DNA from: Callipepla californica brunnescens
Lineage: Eukaryota; Chordata; Aves; Galliformes; Odontophoridae
Direction of reading: 5' to 3'
Assembly: GCA_023055505.1 (NCBI GenBank)
Contig: JALIRH010000039.1
Location: 4,158,505 to 4,222,504 of the forward strand
DNA: 64,000 nucleotides
The position numbers and the translations under genes are program-made. The notes under the pieces are model-generated. The model saw only the letters and a list, made by a program, of their open reading frames with translations. It had not been told where the DNA came from and did no database searches. Shown here piece by piece: positions 12,001 to 24,000 of the stretch (position 1 is its first letter; every line of letters begins with the position of its first letter).

Positions 12001-15000
12001 GCATCCCTCTAGAAGGCGGCTGGCGCTGAGCCCCGCGCCGCCGCAGCCCTCTTAATGCTAAGCTTAAACCCACTGCTTTGACCACAGGAGGTGACCAGCC
12101 AGCCACGGAGGCCAAAAGTGACAAACCACCATCAATCAATGACTTGGACAGCATTTTTGGCCCCGTGCTGTCCCCCAAGTGTGTGGCTGCTCATGCGGAA
12201 AACAAGTGGGTCAATTTTTCCGATCCATCCCCGGAAAACACGGCGGCGGTGCTGAAGCCCCGGGAGCCCGCGGCGTCCCCCCCGGTGGCAATGGGCAGCC
12301 CAGGGGCCGAGCTGCCCCGCGCACTGCCTTCCCCGCTGCGCCTGGACGAGCTGCAGAAGAAAGCTTTGGAGCATCCCTATGCGAAAGAGGAGAACGCGGA
12401 GCCAGCGGTTGCCTCCCCCAAGGAATTTGGGCCGGGACAAAGAGCCACCCCGCCGCCCCCTCCGCCACCCACCTACCGCACGGTCGTGTCATCCCCAGGT
12501 CCGGGCACCAGCAGTGGAGCAGGAAGCCCCAGCGGTACGTCCTGCCGCCCCGCTCCGCTTCCCCCTGTCCTCAGTCTCCGTGTCATCCTCCTCCCTGCTC
12601 CTCCCCACTGTGTCCTGGGTCTGAAAGCCTTCCCAAAGCCTTCCTTCCCAAAGCTGAGGCTCTCCAGCAGCCCTTCCCACCTCTGTATGTGTGTACACCC
12701 AATGCCACTGGGCAGAGGGGGGCTGTGTCTGTGGCTGCGTCATCTGTAGGCTTCAGAGTGAACGGAGGCACAAATGCTTCAGGCCAATAATCACCTAAGC
12801 AGCTTTTTTAGTCTGCTTATTGCACACCATCAGCCTGGGGCTGTTGGGACCTCAGTAGGTGAGTGGGTGAATGCAGTCCCTGTCGGCCCTGCCCTGGTTT
12901 CGGGAGCAGGAAACCACAGCTGGGTTTTGAGAAATGGCTTTCAGAATGAGTGTTTCAGAGGGACAGAACTTGATAGCTTTGTCTGATGTGCGCTGCCTGC
13001 CTGGCTTCACCTGCTCAATTATAAATGTGTGTCTGCTGGGGCAAGTATGCTCTCAGAGGTCAGTTTACACCAGATCTCTGAGCTTGAGGAGCTGCAGCCT
13101 TCTTGTGTTGTGTCAGGGCAGGAGCAGGGCCCTGCTAAGGGCCTCGTGCTGCTCACAGAGTCGTAGGGACTCCTGAGTTGGAAGGAACACATGAGAATCA
13201 CTGAGCCCAACCCCTGGAGCATCCCCACCTGCTGCCATCATGCATGGAGACCTTATCCAGGATCAACCCGTGTCCCATCACTGTTGCCAGATTTACAGCA
13301 AGAGCACTGGGTTGGAATTTGGTCCCAATTGCTTTAGTGACAATCCCACATCAGACGGTATGGGAGAGGGGATAGGAACCCCCTGCTCCGTGTGTGGTTG
13401 GAGGAGCTTTGGTGTCTGTGGAGCTTCGCTTTCCCTGTGAGCGTGCCTTGGCTTTGTGGTGGTACCGTGGCTCCGTCATGAGGTGCTGGGGTTGGTGGGG
13501 TGGGATGAAGGGGACTCTGGGGGTTGCAGCCTCTATCCCAGTGGCTCCACTCACAGCTGGAGCTTCTCCAGGAGGTCACAGTTTCATCATCAATTCCTTC
13601 CTGCCACCATCATGGCTGAGCTGCTCTGGATGAGGATGGGAATGTGATGGTGGGACAGTCGGAGGAACTCCCCTTGGTGTGAGCCTTCAGCTGGGCTCCC
13701 CCATCAGAAGATCCTCATCTCTTTTGTAAATGACCTTCTGTCTCCTTTCTGCATGCCTTGCAGGCTGCTGGCTCCTATTCCTAACCAGTCTAACGTGGGA
13801 AAGCAAGCTGTAAACATGCCAGATGTTGAATTATGCACACAAAAACAGTACAAACCTATGTACAGCCACTCCTGGTGGCAGTGGGATGGTGGTCCAGCTT
13901 CCTTCCTGCTCTTGTGCTCTCCTTTGTTGTGAGGTCTGGGTTGCTGTACCCAGTCCTGCTCCACCTTTGGGGTGCTGAGGGGCCTTGTGTGCTCCTGCCT
14001 TGGTGTCCCATGGGGGTCTGTGTCCCACCAGGGCCATGCAGGGGAGCAGTGTGTGAGCAGATTCCTGATGGCTCATGGCGCAGTGTTTCTTATTGCAGAG
14101 GGACCTTAGAATGGGAAGAATGAGCATCCCTGTGTTAGACCTGATGCCTGGAAGGGCTTTGGCCAGCGGATGGCAGGGTGCTGCTCCTGAGTCAGATGTG
14201 TGTGTGGACCCATTACGTGGCACTGAGTGCTGCAGGATTACCTCTGAATAATTCCAGTTTGGCTGTGACAGTGACATAGAAGGGGGAATAAAAAACAACA
14301 TTCGGCACCCAAATTAGGCTTCTAAATAAGTACAGCTTAATTTTCAGAGGTGCTTGGATGAGTGGCCGGGGTTTACACTCTTTAAACAAGCTCGCATCTC
14401 ATCATAGTGCCTAGTTACATAAGCCCAATTTCTGTAGTCTTAGCTTTGGTGCTCTCTTAATGTGAGCTCTCATTCACTGAGCTCAGTGAGCTGTTTTTCA
14501 TCTAAGTGGGGAAATAAAAAGCTAAAAGCATTATATTACTGTCTGCTCAAGCAAAATGTGCTGCTCCAAACCAGGGCGTGCTTCTGTGGTCTGTGGGTGC
14601 TGGTAACCAGCACTGTGTGGTTGGGTGCTACGATATCAGGGCAGTGTTGCCATGGTGGAGGTCTGCTTCTATTGGGCAGCAGTGGTCTGTGATCACTCTG
14701 CTGATGTCACCAAACATACCTCAGGAGAAGTCTATCCATGGAGCAAAGCAATCCACTGGGTTTCCTCTTAAACATCCTATAAAGTTTCTATTTGGAAGCA
14801 AAAAATGGTCAGCATGGCTGCAGCTGTTGATGACCACGTGGGCCACGAAAGCACCACCATCTTCTTCATGGAAACCCTCCTACAGAGCTGGGCTGGTGGT
14901 AGTGCTCCTAGCTGATCTGATAATGTTGCTTTCCTGCCTTTCCCAACTTTCCTCTTCTTCACTGGGATTGAGCCACATCTCTGCCCAAAGGGAGAAGAGA

Positions 15001-18000
15001 AGAGAGCAGAGCCCAAACCTCTTCTCTTGCTGACACAAGCCATCAGGATGGAGGGGAAGAAGTGCACTTTCCCCACAGCCCTTGGCACTGCAGCAGCTGT
15101 TGCAGGTGGAGATTTCATTCCCAGTGCATCATTTTCTCCTGCTTGGGTAGAGATGCCAAGCTCTGGGTACTGGAGTCAGCCCCGTGAGCACTGCAGCAGT
15201 CGTGGTGTGCTCTGCTGTGCAAAGCTGCTGCTCTGGAGCAACCGTTGTGGAGGGGCTGATGTGGGGACACCCTGTCCCCTCCCCACCAGCTCCTGGGAGC
15301 AGTGTCTGTGTGTTGATGTGCTGCTGATACCCATCTCTGTTGCAGGCTCCTCGTCCCCAGCTCGCCCTGGCACACCGCTGGCCACCTGCAGCACTCCCCC
15401 ACCCCCACCACCACGACCCCCATCCCGGCCCAAGCTGCCCCCTGGCAAGCCCTCCGTCGCAGACCTGGTAAGTTCAGCATGCTTGTGTTTGCAGGGGCTT
15501 TTTTTGCTATTTACAAACAGAAACAAATCACACTACAGAGAGCTGCATCCCTGGGGGTGTGGGGGTTGGGTCTGCCTGGGGCTAGCAGGTATAGGGAGGA
15601 TGGGATATTGCTCCTGTGCTCATCATGAAGGCTTGGCTGCTGGGATATGAAGCAGCACAGGAAGCAGGGACAGGAGCAGCAAGGCTGCCTGCGGCCATGC
15701 CTGCCTGATACCGGTTGCATTAAATGCAACCGTCCCCATGGGGGTCCCAGGCAGCGGGTGGGGTGCACCACGGTGACATCTTCAGCAATATCTTCTGCTT
15801 GTTTAATGCCAACGTTCTGTGTGTTTTATTTAACCTTGTGTTATTTTATGTTTTTCTCCAGTCCAGGCCTTTTAGCCCTCCTATTCACTCATCCAGTCCT
15901 CCTCCGATAGCACCTTTAGCCCGTGCTGAAAGTACTTCTTCCATATCCTCCACCAATTCCCTGAGTGCAGCCACCACTCCCACAGTTGGTAAAAATCCTA
16001 CGGCACTGCTTTTCTTTCTCTTTCACCTTTCCTTCCTGCAGACGGCCTTGAGAGAACCCCCAGACCTTTTCATTTGCTAGATCAGTCTTTGGGTTCACGC
16101 TCATTCATTGTGATCAGGTTTTCAAATGCAAAAAAAGGGATGGGAGCTGGGTGCAGAGGGTCATCAGAGTGATGAAGTCAGGGAGGCTTTCTCCAGCAGT
16201 TATAGAAAATACGTGTTTGGGGAAGGTAGACATTGTCACCGAGTGCAAAACTACGTGGAACATGCCTGAGGTCTGTCAAGCTGGTCAAAAGCAGTTTCTC
16301 GTGGGGGATGCTCTTACCCTGGAGGGGAGGGGGGCTGGAAGCCAAGTGCTGGGATGTGGGAAACAACAATTGCTCAGTCTCTTTGTACGTCTGAAATATG
16401 CGTTTCCCCTTAAAGTGGGAGTGGGAAATGGGTCTTGGCAAAGGCTTTTCCAACCCCTTCGCTTCACACATCTTCAGTCATAACAAGGTGCTGCTTCTGG
16501 GGGAAATGTCCTCAGAAACACGTTTCTTGCTCGACCCATGGGGTGCCCGTGCGGCATGGGGCACCCCACAGGCACTCCATGTCTGGCTGTCAGCTCCGAC
16601 GTCCGTGCTCTGGGGGTGCTGGCTCCCCCTGTGCCCCCATCCCTGTCACCCTGCCTGCGCCCTCGCTTCCTGCCGCTCCATTTCTACCAGGTTCACATCC
16701 CCGCTCCCTTTTCTTTCCATGGCTTTTCCCGTTGATTGTCCTGTTCTGATGATGTGCTGGTGTGCTCAGCGGGGACGTCCCATGGCACTGCTGTGCCTCA
16801 GGCTGGCAGCGGCCGGGACCCTTGTGACAGGAGCAGGTTGGACACTAGAAAGGGATGTTAGAGCCCAAAACATCTGAAAAAAACACGGATTTGTTTGTGT
16901 CTGTGCATGTTCGGTCATGGCGTGAGGCACTCGATGGGATCTCCCAATATGAGGCCATTGGGAACGGCAGTAGTGCCTCCTGCCTGGGTCTCCATCCTCC
17001 TGGGGCTTCACCCTGGTGATGTCATGGGTGCATCTTTTCAGACCCGTTATGGCATGTTGCTAAAAACTCACACTCAACACACTGGGGCTGGCAGTGCTGG
17101 TGGGGGGAGGGGGAACAGAGGCTTTGGTGGAAGGTACAACTGGGCATGGGGCTGGTGGAGGCCAGGAGGAGCTGCTATGAAGCGTGGGCTGTGCTCATTG
17201 CCAGCAGCCCCTGCCCTTGCATTGATTTCCCCCTAGGATGAGCATGAAATATCTCCCCTAGGTGCTCATTTGTCACTTTTTCCCCTTTCTCATGTAATTC
17301 CGTGAACAAAGCTTCTTGGTGATGTTTTGTGATGACCCATCCTGTGCTCACTATGTGCATCCCAGCCCTGAGCCCCAGGCAGGGGCAGACAACACTGCCA
17401 TGCTCCCCTTGCTCCAAGGGCTGCAGGCAGTGCTCTCGGTGTATGATCTGATGATGCCCTGGGGATGTCCTCTTCCACCACCTTGCTCTCAGAGCAGCAA
17501 AGTCCATCGGAGCTCATCCGAGGGCGCGGGGAGTGGTCGTTGTATTGCGTGTCCCTCATGCTGTGCTGGTGTGCTTCCGTCCTGGTTGCATGTGCGGTCA
17601 CTTACTACAAAGAAAGAAGCTGTTGTGTTTGTGCCAGCGAGCGTGCAATTATTTTTCTCGTTAAAATTCTTCTCCTTGTGTTTCTGTTGATAGATCGCGC
17701 TGCTTGAGTTCACTTGGGATTTGTTTTCTCGTTGTTTTTCTTTGTTACGCTCTTCTTTGCGTTTCTCCCGTTCATACTGGCAGAAGAGGATGCCCTATGA
17801 CAAAGTGCCCATGTCTGCACTTTGTGGAAATCAGGCCTGAAAATCAGGCCCTGGTGACAAAAAGCACTGAGGGGTGATGTGCCATCACCTCACATGTTGC
17901 AAAGGAAAGGGTTTGTTCAGCAGCTCAGGAAGCCGTTCTCCCCCACGCCCATCACTTCAGCAGCGTTGGTCCTGGGCGCTGCTTCTTCTCCCGTGGTTTT

Positions 18001-21000
18001 GGGGTGGTGAGAGCACAGCTGACTGGTGACAGTTCCAGTCGGGCATCTGCTGCCCCACGCGTGTGTGTCCACCTGGAGTTGTGTGCCCTGAGGCTCACAT
18101 CGCCATGCTGCTGTCCGGCCGTGCCCATCACGCTGTCCCTGTGGGATGCGGAGTTGGCATGGTCTGAGGCACTCCATCCGTAGACAACAAGAGAAAATCC
18201 AAAGAAATCCTTTCCAAGTGGGCAGAGGTTCCCTTCCATTGGGCTTCCATAGCTTTGCTTCCTGCTTTGTTCTCCAAGCGAACCCTGAGTTTCAGAGCCC
18301 GCTCCCACCCCGCACGCTCTTGGCTTGCTGCGCTCCCCGCCCCGTAGCGAGACGGATGTCCTGCTCTGTGACTCACTCTGTGTCCTTCTCTCTCCCTCTC
18401 CTGAACCTTCCCCATCCCGCTTCACCTCCTGGCCACACAGAGAATGAACAGCCTTCCCTCGTTTGGTTTGACAGAGGAAAGTTTTATTTGACTTTCGAAG
18501 GTAAGTAGTGCGCAGGCTCAGCTGCCGCTCGCTCCCCGCTTGCTCGCTGCCCCGGGCTCCCCCGGTGCTGTGCCAGGTGCTATGGCTGCTTTGGTTGGGT
18601 CAATGCTGTTCATCAATGAGCTGTTTCCCTGTTGGTTTACTTTGCAAAATAAAACAAAAAACAAAAACAAAGGGAAATACCCCGGTACCTGTGCTGAGTG
18701 CCATGGAATTGCTCCAAAAGCACCGGTGCTGCCAGGAATGGGACTGTCACTCCGGGCTTGTGGCACCCCTGGGAAACCGCAGGCATTGCGCACGCAGAGA
18801 CCCAGCCAGGTTAAGCCGTCCCCTACAGTTATCCTGCTTGCTGCCTGCAGGGCAGGGCTTCAGCAGGCAAGCCCTGAGCAAAACCAGGTGCTTAGAAACA
18901 CTCAGAATTCATTAACGTGGTTGGTTGGTTTTCTTTTTTTGTTCCTCAAATTGATCCGGTCGCCTTTCAGCTTTGTCGCCCCACCACCCAGTGCAGGGGA
19001 ACGAGCATCCCGCAGCTGGGGCTGCAGGGGACCTGGCTGCGTGGGTACATCATTCCTGTGGCTCCGGTGTCCCCATGCCTCGTGGTCCCTCAAAGGTGCG
19101 GGGCATACAGAGCCAGGCTGGGCTGCTCAGCTGCTTGAGCAAAGCATTTTTGGTGAGGGCGATGCCACAGCAGCATTGGACAGGGGTGGGTGTTGGCAAG
19201 GGGCAGTGCTCCTTCTTCCCCTCCTCTTTGCCTTTTCCATCGGGGCAGCTGCTGGCTCCTTCCTTCCAGTGCTCTTTGGGTCTTCCTGTTTCCCAGAGCC
19301 TTCAGTGGGTTCCTGTGCTCCTCCCTCCTCCTCCTCACTGGGCAGGGCATGCAGCCATGTGAACACGCCGGAGGATTTGTGTAGTTTGGCCTCGAAATGG
19401 TTTTCTGATCTTTTTGGCTGCTGGATCTGAAGTCCTCGTGGTCACCATGGCAGCGTTTCTGGTTGGGGTTCCTTCTGTTGTGGTTTCTTCTTGGCTCTGA
19501 GCAGAGTATTTGCGTACCATGGGGTAATCTGTCAGCGCTGGCGATGCCTGGACTGTGCTCAGCCAGCTTTGCTCCTTCCCCTCTATTCTGCGCCATCATT
19601 CAGGCAACAGTAATGCAAACCACCCCTGTGTGTGACAGCACTGTGATGGGAAACCCATCCTGCTCCCGATGGGTGATGGCAGAAGAACATGGTGGGTCCT
19701 GAAGCCCCTCCAGGTGGATGCTGATCTCCTGCATTGTTGCATCTCTTGGCCAAAATGAAATGCATCCAAAAATGACTCTAGAAGCAGGAGATACGAAGCC
19801 GGCTCATTGGTGCCATAGCACGTACTTCAAGCAGTCTTACTTCTCCAAGATGAGCGCTGGGAATGGCTGCCCAGGGAGAGGTGGAGCCTTCTCCAGCCTT
19901 GATCCTATGTTTGTGTGTCAGAGCTTTGTGCAGAAGAAAGCTGATTGGGCTCTGAATTAGTTGTAATGAAGTGGAGAGTCTGAGAGCCATGGGTGCTGGA
20001 TGTGTCCAAAGGGTTTTTGTTGTTGCTCTGTGCCGGGGCCTGGGGTGCTCAGCACAAAGCCAGACCTATGGGTTTAGTGGTTTGTTTCCTCACAGGTCAC
20101 CCCCAAAAATAACCCAAGAGGAAAATCCCAAACTTGAGTCAAAAGTTGGGAAGCGAGCGTGCGTCTGTGGTCACTGACGGCAGCTTTGGGGAACCCAGCA
20201 CTGTGTGTGTGATTGCAGCAGCTCAGCAGATGCTGCTGCAGAGCTCAGGGTGCACTGCTGGCACGGCGGTGTTATCTGGGCTGAGCCCACACGTCCTCCT
20301 GGGGCTCTTCGGGTGTATGGCCGAGGGGAGACATGCGGCTGCGTTAGGGCTCTGAAAGGAAAATCCCAGCCCTGGGGAAGGCTGCCCCGTGCTGCTGCCA
20401 GGGAGCAGCTGTGCTTTCCCACCCTGACGTGCTGCTGCTACAGTGGCTCTCAAGGTGTAGTCTTGCTGACAGTGTCGCTTTTCCCAGGAGCCCACACAAA
20501 TCCCAACGTCTCACACCCACATCCCACTGCAGGAAAGCTGCGGTGCCACGGGGCTGAGCCACCAGCCAGGACTGCAGCCAGCAAACACGGGCACTGGCAG
20601 CAGGACGGCGGTGGGGAGAGGGGCTTGCTCGGCGGGCAGCACGAGCTGGCAGCAGCCTGCTGCATGGCATCGCTCGCTGCTGCCTTCCCACACGGCAGCT
20701 CGGGCTGGCAGCTTGCATGCGCCTGCATGCTCGAAGCGAAATCATTCCTGAACAGTGCATTTCACCCTTTGCCATCCCTTGTTATGCATTTTCGGGGTAA
20801 GATAACCCTAGCGTTGAGCTCGGCGTATACAGGATGGCCAGAACAGTGCATTGTGGAGAAATAAATCAGGGCATGTTGGAGCCTGCGGGGCAGTGGTTTG
20901 CAGGCAGCACCGCTCCTGGCCACCTCCTGGGGACATCTCCTGGTCCCCAGAGGCTCAGAGCCCATGGTGCCTGCACTGGGCATGTTGCACCTCTGTTACA

Positions 21001-24000
21001 GAGCTCGCCCGGGGCTGACGGTGAGGCACCAGCGAGCACATGGCATGCTGGTTGCTCTCATTTGCTCTGCCCTCAGTGCTGGGGGGTTTCCAGCATGCCC
21101 CGGGGTTTCAGGCTGCCCCTTGCACTGCTGCTGTCCTCCTCTTGCTGCAATATACCACGGCAAGGCTGCAAGCAGTCATGCAGCTGGCCAGACTGCTGCT
21201 GCTTCACGGCCCTTTGTGGATTTGCAGCATGTGGAGCCACGCAGGGCGTGCAGGGAAGCAGCAGCATCTCATGTGGATGTGTGCATGGAGAGCCCGTGGG
21301 CAGGGCCTGTGCAGCCCCTCTGAATCAGCTGCAGGATGAGGACAGAGCATCCTGCCCAGTGCAGAGAGGACACAAATTGCCCTGCCCCTCTGCTGGGGGC
21401 TGGAAACCTAAATCAGACCACCCGTCCCCATGCAGGGGTTGGTGCCCCGTGCTTGTGGCGAGGCTCCTCTGTTCTTTTCCTTGCTTGTCTTTTAGGGGGG
21501 AGATAATCACTTCAAAATGATTTTAAAGCCTGATCCAAAGCCTTGGGGACCTCTTCTTTTCACTCTTTGCCCACAAAACCACATGCTGGGCTCAGGCTCT
21601 AGCAGGGAACACCCCGGGGTGGGTGCAGGGCCCCATGGCCTTATCCTGCAGCTGACTAGCAGAGGCTCTGCTCTGTTGTAGGGTCATCACGGGGCCCCAG
21701 CCCGCTCACCATGGGGGCACAGGACACCCTGCCCGTTGCCGCCGCCTTCACTGAGACCGTCAACGCGTACTTCAAAGGAGCTGACCCCAGCAAGTAGGTG
21801 CCGGCCGTGGGGTCTGGGCATGGGTGTGGAGGTCTGGGGTGGGAAGGGGGGGCTTTCACCGCACCGTCCGTCCTGTGCTGCATTTTGATCCCTCCATTTC
21901 CTCCCCCTGGGTCTCTGTGCTCGGTGCTGCAGGTGCATCGTGAAGATCACGGGAGAGATGGTGCTGTCGTTCCCGGCAGGCATTACCCGACACTTTGCCA
22001 ACAACCCTGCTCCGGCAGTGCTCACCTTCCGTGTGCTGAACTACAACCGGCTGGAGCACGTCCTGCCAAACCCCCAGCTCCTCTGCTGGTGAGCCCCTCC
22101 TCATACCTATGCTGCCAGCTGGGACCAGACAGCCCTCTGCAAGGGCAGCTGCTTGCAAAACTGCCTGCCTAGAGGTCTGGGCAAGTCTTAAGAAGGAAAT
22201 TCTCAGCCCCTGAATATTGCTGGAGCACTCTGTCCAGCACAGCCCCTTTGCCAAGCAGCACACAGTGGGGTTTGTTCATTTTCTACCAGCTCTACTCAGC
22301 TCAGATCCTGCTTGCAAAATGGAGCAGCCCTTGGGGAGCTCCTGCAGTGCCTCCTCGCATCGCAAGAGGGGAATTGCAGTACCCCTGTATGCATGGGATG
22401 AAAGCTGTTCACAGCCCACAGCCAGCACTGCTTTGCTGCAGGGATGGCTTAGGGAAAGGGTTAATGCCCTCTGTTATTTCAGTTTAGGATGAGAGCTGAT
22501 GGCCTCAAGTTGAACCGGGGGAAGGTCAGGTTGGGTATTAGGAGAAATCTCTTCTTCAAAGAACTCAGCACTACACAGCTGCCCAGGGGTGGGGGTCACT
22601 CCACCCTGGGGGTGTTCCTGAGCCATGCGGATGTGTTACATGAAGGACATGGGCAGTGGGTATGGGGGGTGGTCTGGAGGTGGGCTTGCGGAGCTTGGAG
22701 AGCTTTTCCAGCCTCAGTAACTGTGGTTCTGTTTGCTGCTTGCAGTGACAGCACACAGAGTGACGCCAACACGAAGGAGTTCTGGGTCAACATGCCAAAC
22801 CTGATGACGCACCTCAAGAAGGTATCGGAGCAGAAACCACAAGCAACCTATTACAATGTGGACATGCTCAAATACCAGGTACGGTGTTTTATCAGATTGA
22901 ATCCTGCCATAAACGCGTGCAGTGTCGTAGGCGGTGTGATGTGTAGGAGGTGGGGTTTCTGTAGTGCAGAGGACGTGGGGGCATGCTGTGCTGGAGCTCA
23001 GCGTACAGCACTCAAGTGGGGGCCCAGCACAGATTTTCTATGTGAATATGAGGTTTCGTCTCCTCTAAAACACGATGCAATGACTGAGTCTGTAAAATGG
23101 GATTTCTCCCTTCACCCCTATGGAAACTAAATGTTTTTTCTGTCATTTTGGAAGGTATCTGCCCAGGGTATTCAGTCTACTCCATTAAACCTTGCAGTGA
23201 GCTGGCGATGTGAACCTGCAAGCACTGACCTCCGCATCGACTACAAATACAATACAGAGGCAATGACCACACCGGTCGCTCTAAACAATGTCCAGTTCCT
23301 CGTCCCCGTTGATGGAGGAGTAACCAAGCTGCAGGCCGTGCTCCCACCCGCCGTCTGGTAGGGATCACTGCGGCATCGCGCTCCCACTTGTGCTGAATCC
23401 AGCACCTAATCCAGCACCAGCTCTTGGCATTACTCAAAATGGGGGTGGGCAGCCCTGCTCTACAACCCAAAGTGATGTTTTCTTGCTTGGGTCCAACACA
23501 AAGCTATGCTCCCAAAACTGTGGCTCTGCCAAGCACACGTGGCTTTTGGCACCATTTGGAGGGGGTCCACGTGGCATCCTGCTTCCTATAGAAATTTTCT
23601 TCCTGGTGTGTTTGCAGGAATGCAGAGCAGCAGAGGATATTGTGGAAGATCCCTGATATCTCTCAGAAGTCGGAAAATGGAGGTAATCCTGCAAACATGC
23701 CTGCCTGTGGCGATGGCTGCTTCAAGCAGGTGTTGGCTGTTCCTCTTGTCCGCACACAAATTGGTGTGGGTGCATGCAGGGAGAGGGTGCTGCATGGAAC
23801 TGGGAGCAAAAAGCCTGAAAAAAGCCAAGGCATGTGCATGGGAACTGTTGAATCATGGCCTGAACCACTGATGGATCACCTGAGCACTGAGTCAGCCACA
23901 GGAGCACGGGTGAAAGCAATGCACCTGTGTGACCAGAAGGGGTGGAGTCTGACTGCACCTCTCCCAGCTCCCATTTAAGGGCTGACCACCACTGGGGAGG

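Noticed and set aside
18540..19430. 296-codon plus-strand open frame in an SGIP1 intron
   Set aside because: It lies wholly within the intron between exons 18 and 19, has low-complexity GC-rich composition, no family motif and no splice context.
22489..23130. 213-codon plus-strand open frame around SGIP1 exon 21
   Set aside because: It contains the true exon in its correct frame, but its ends are CR1 and intron sequence; only 22746-22878 is coding.
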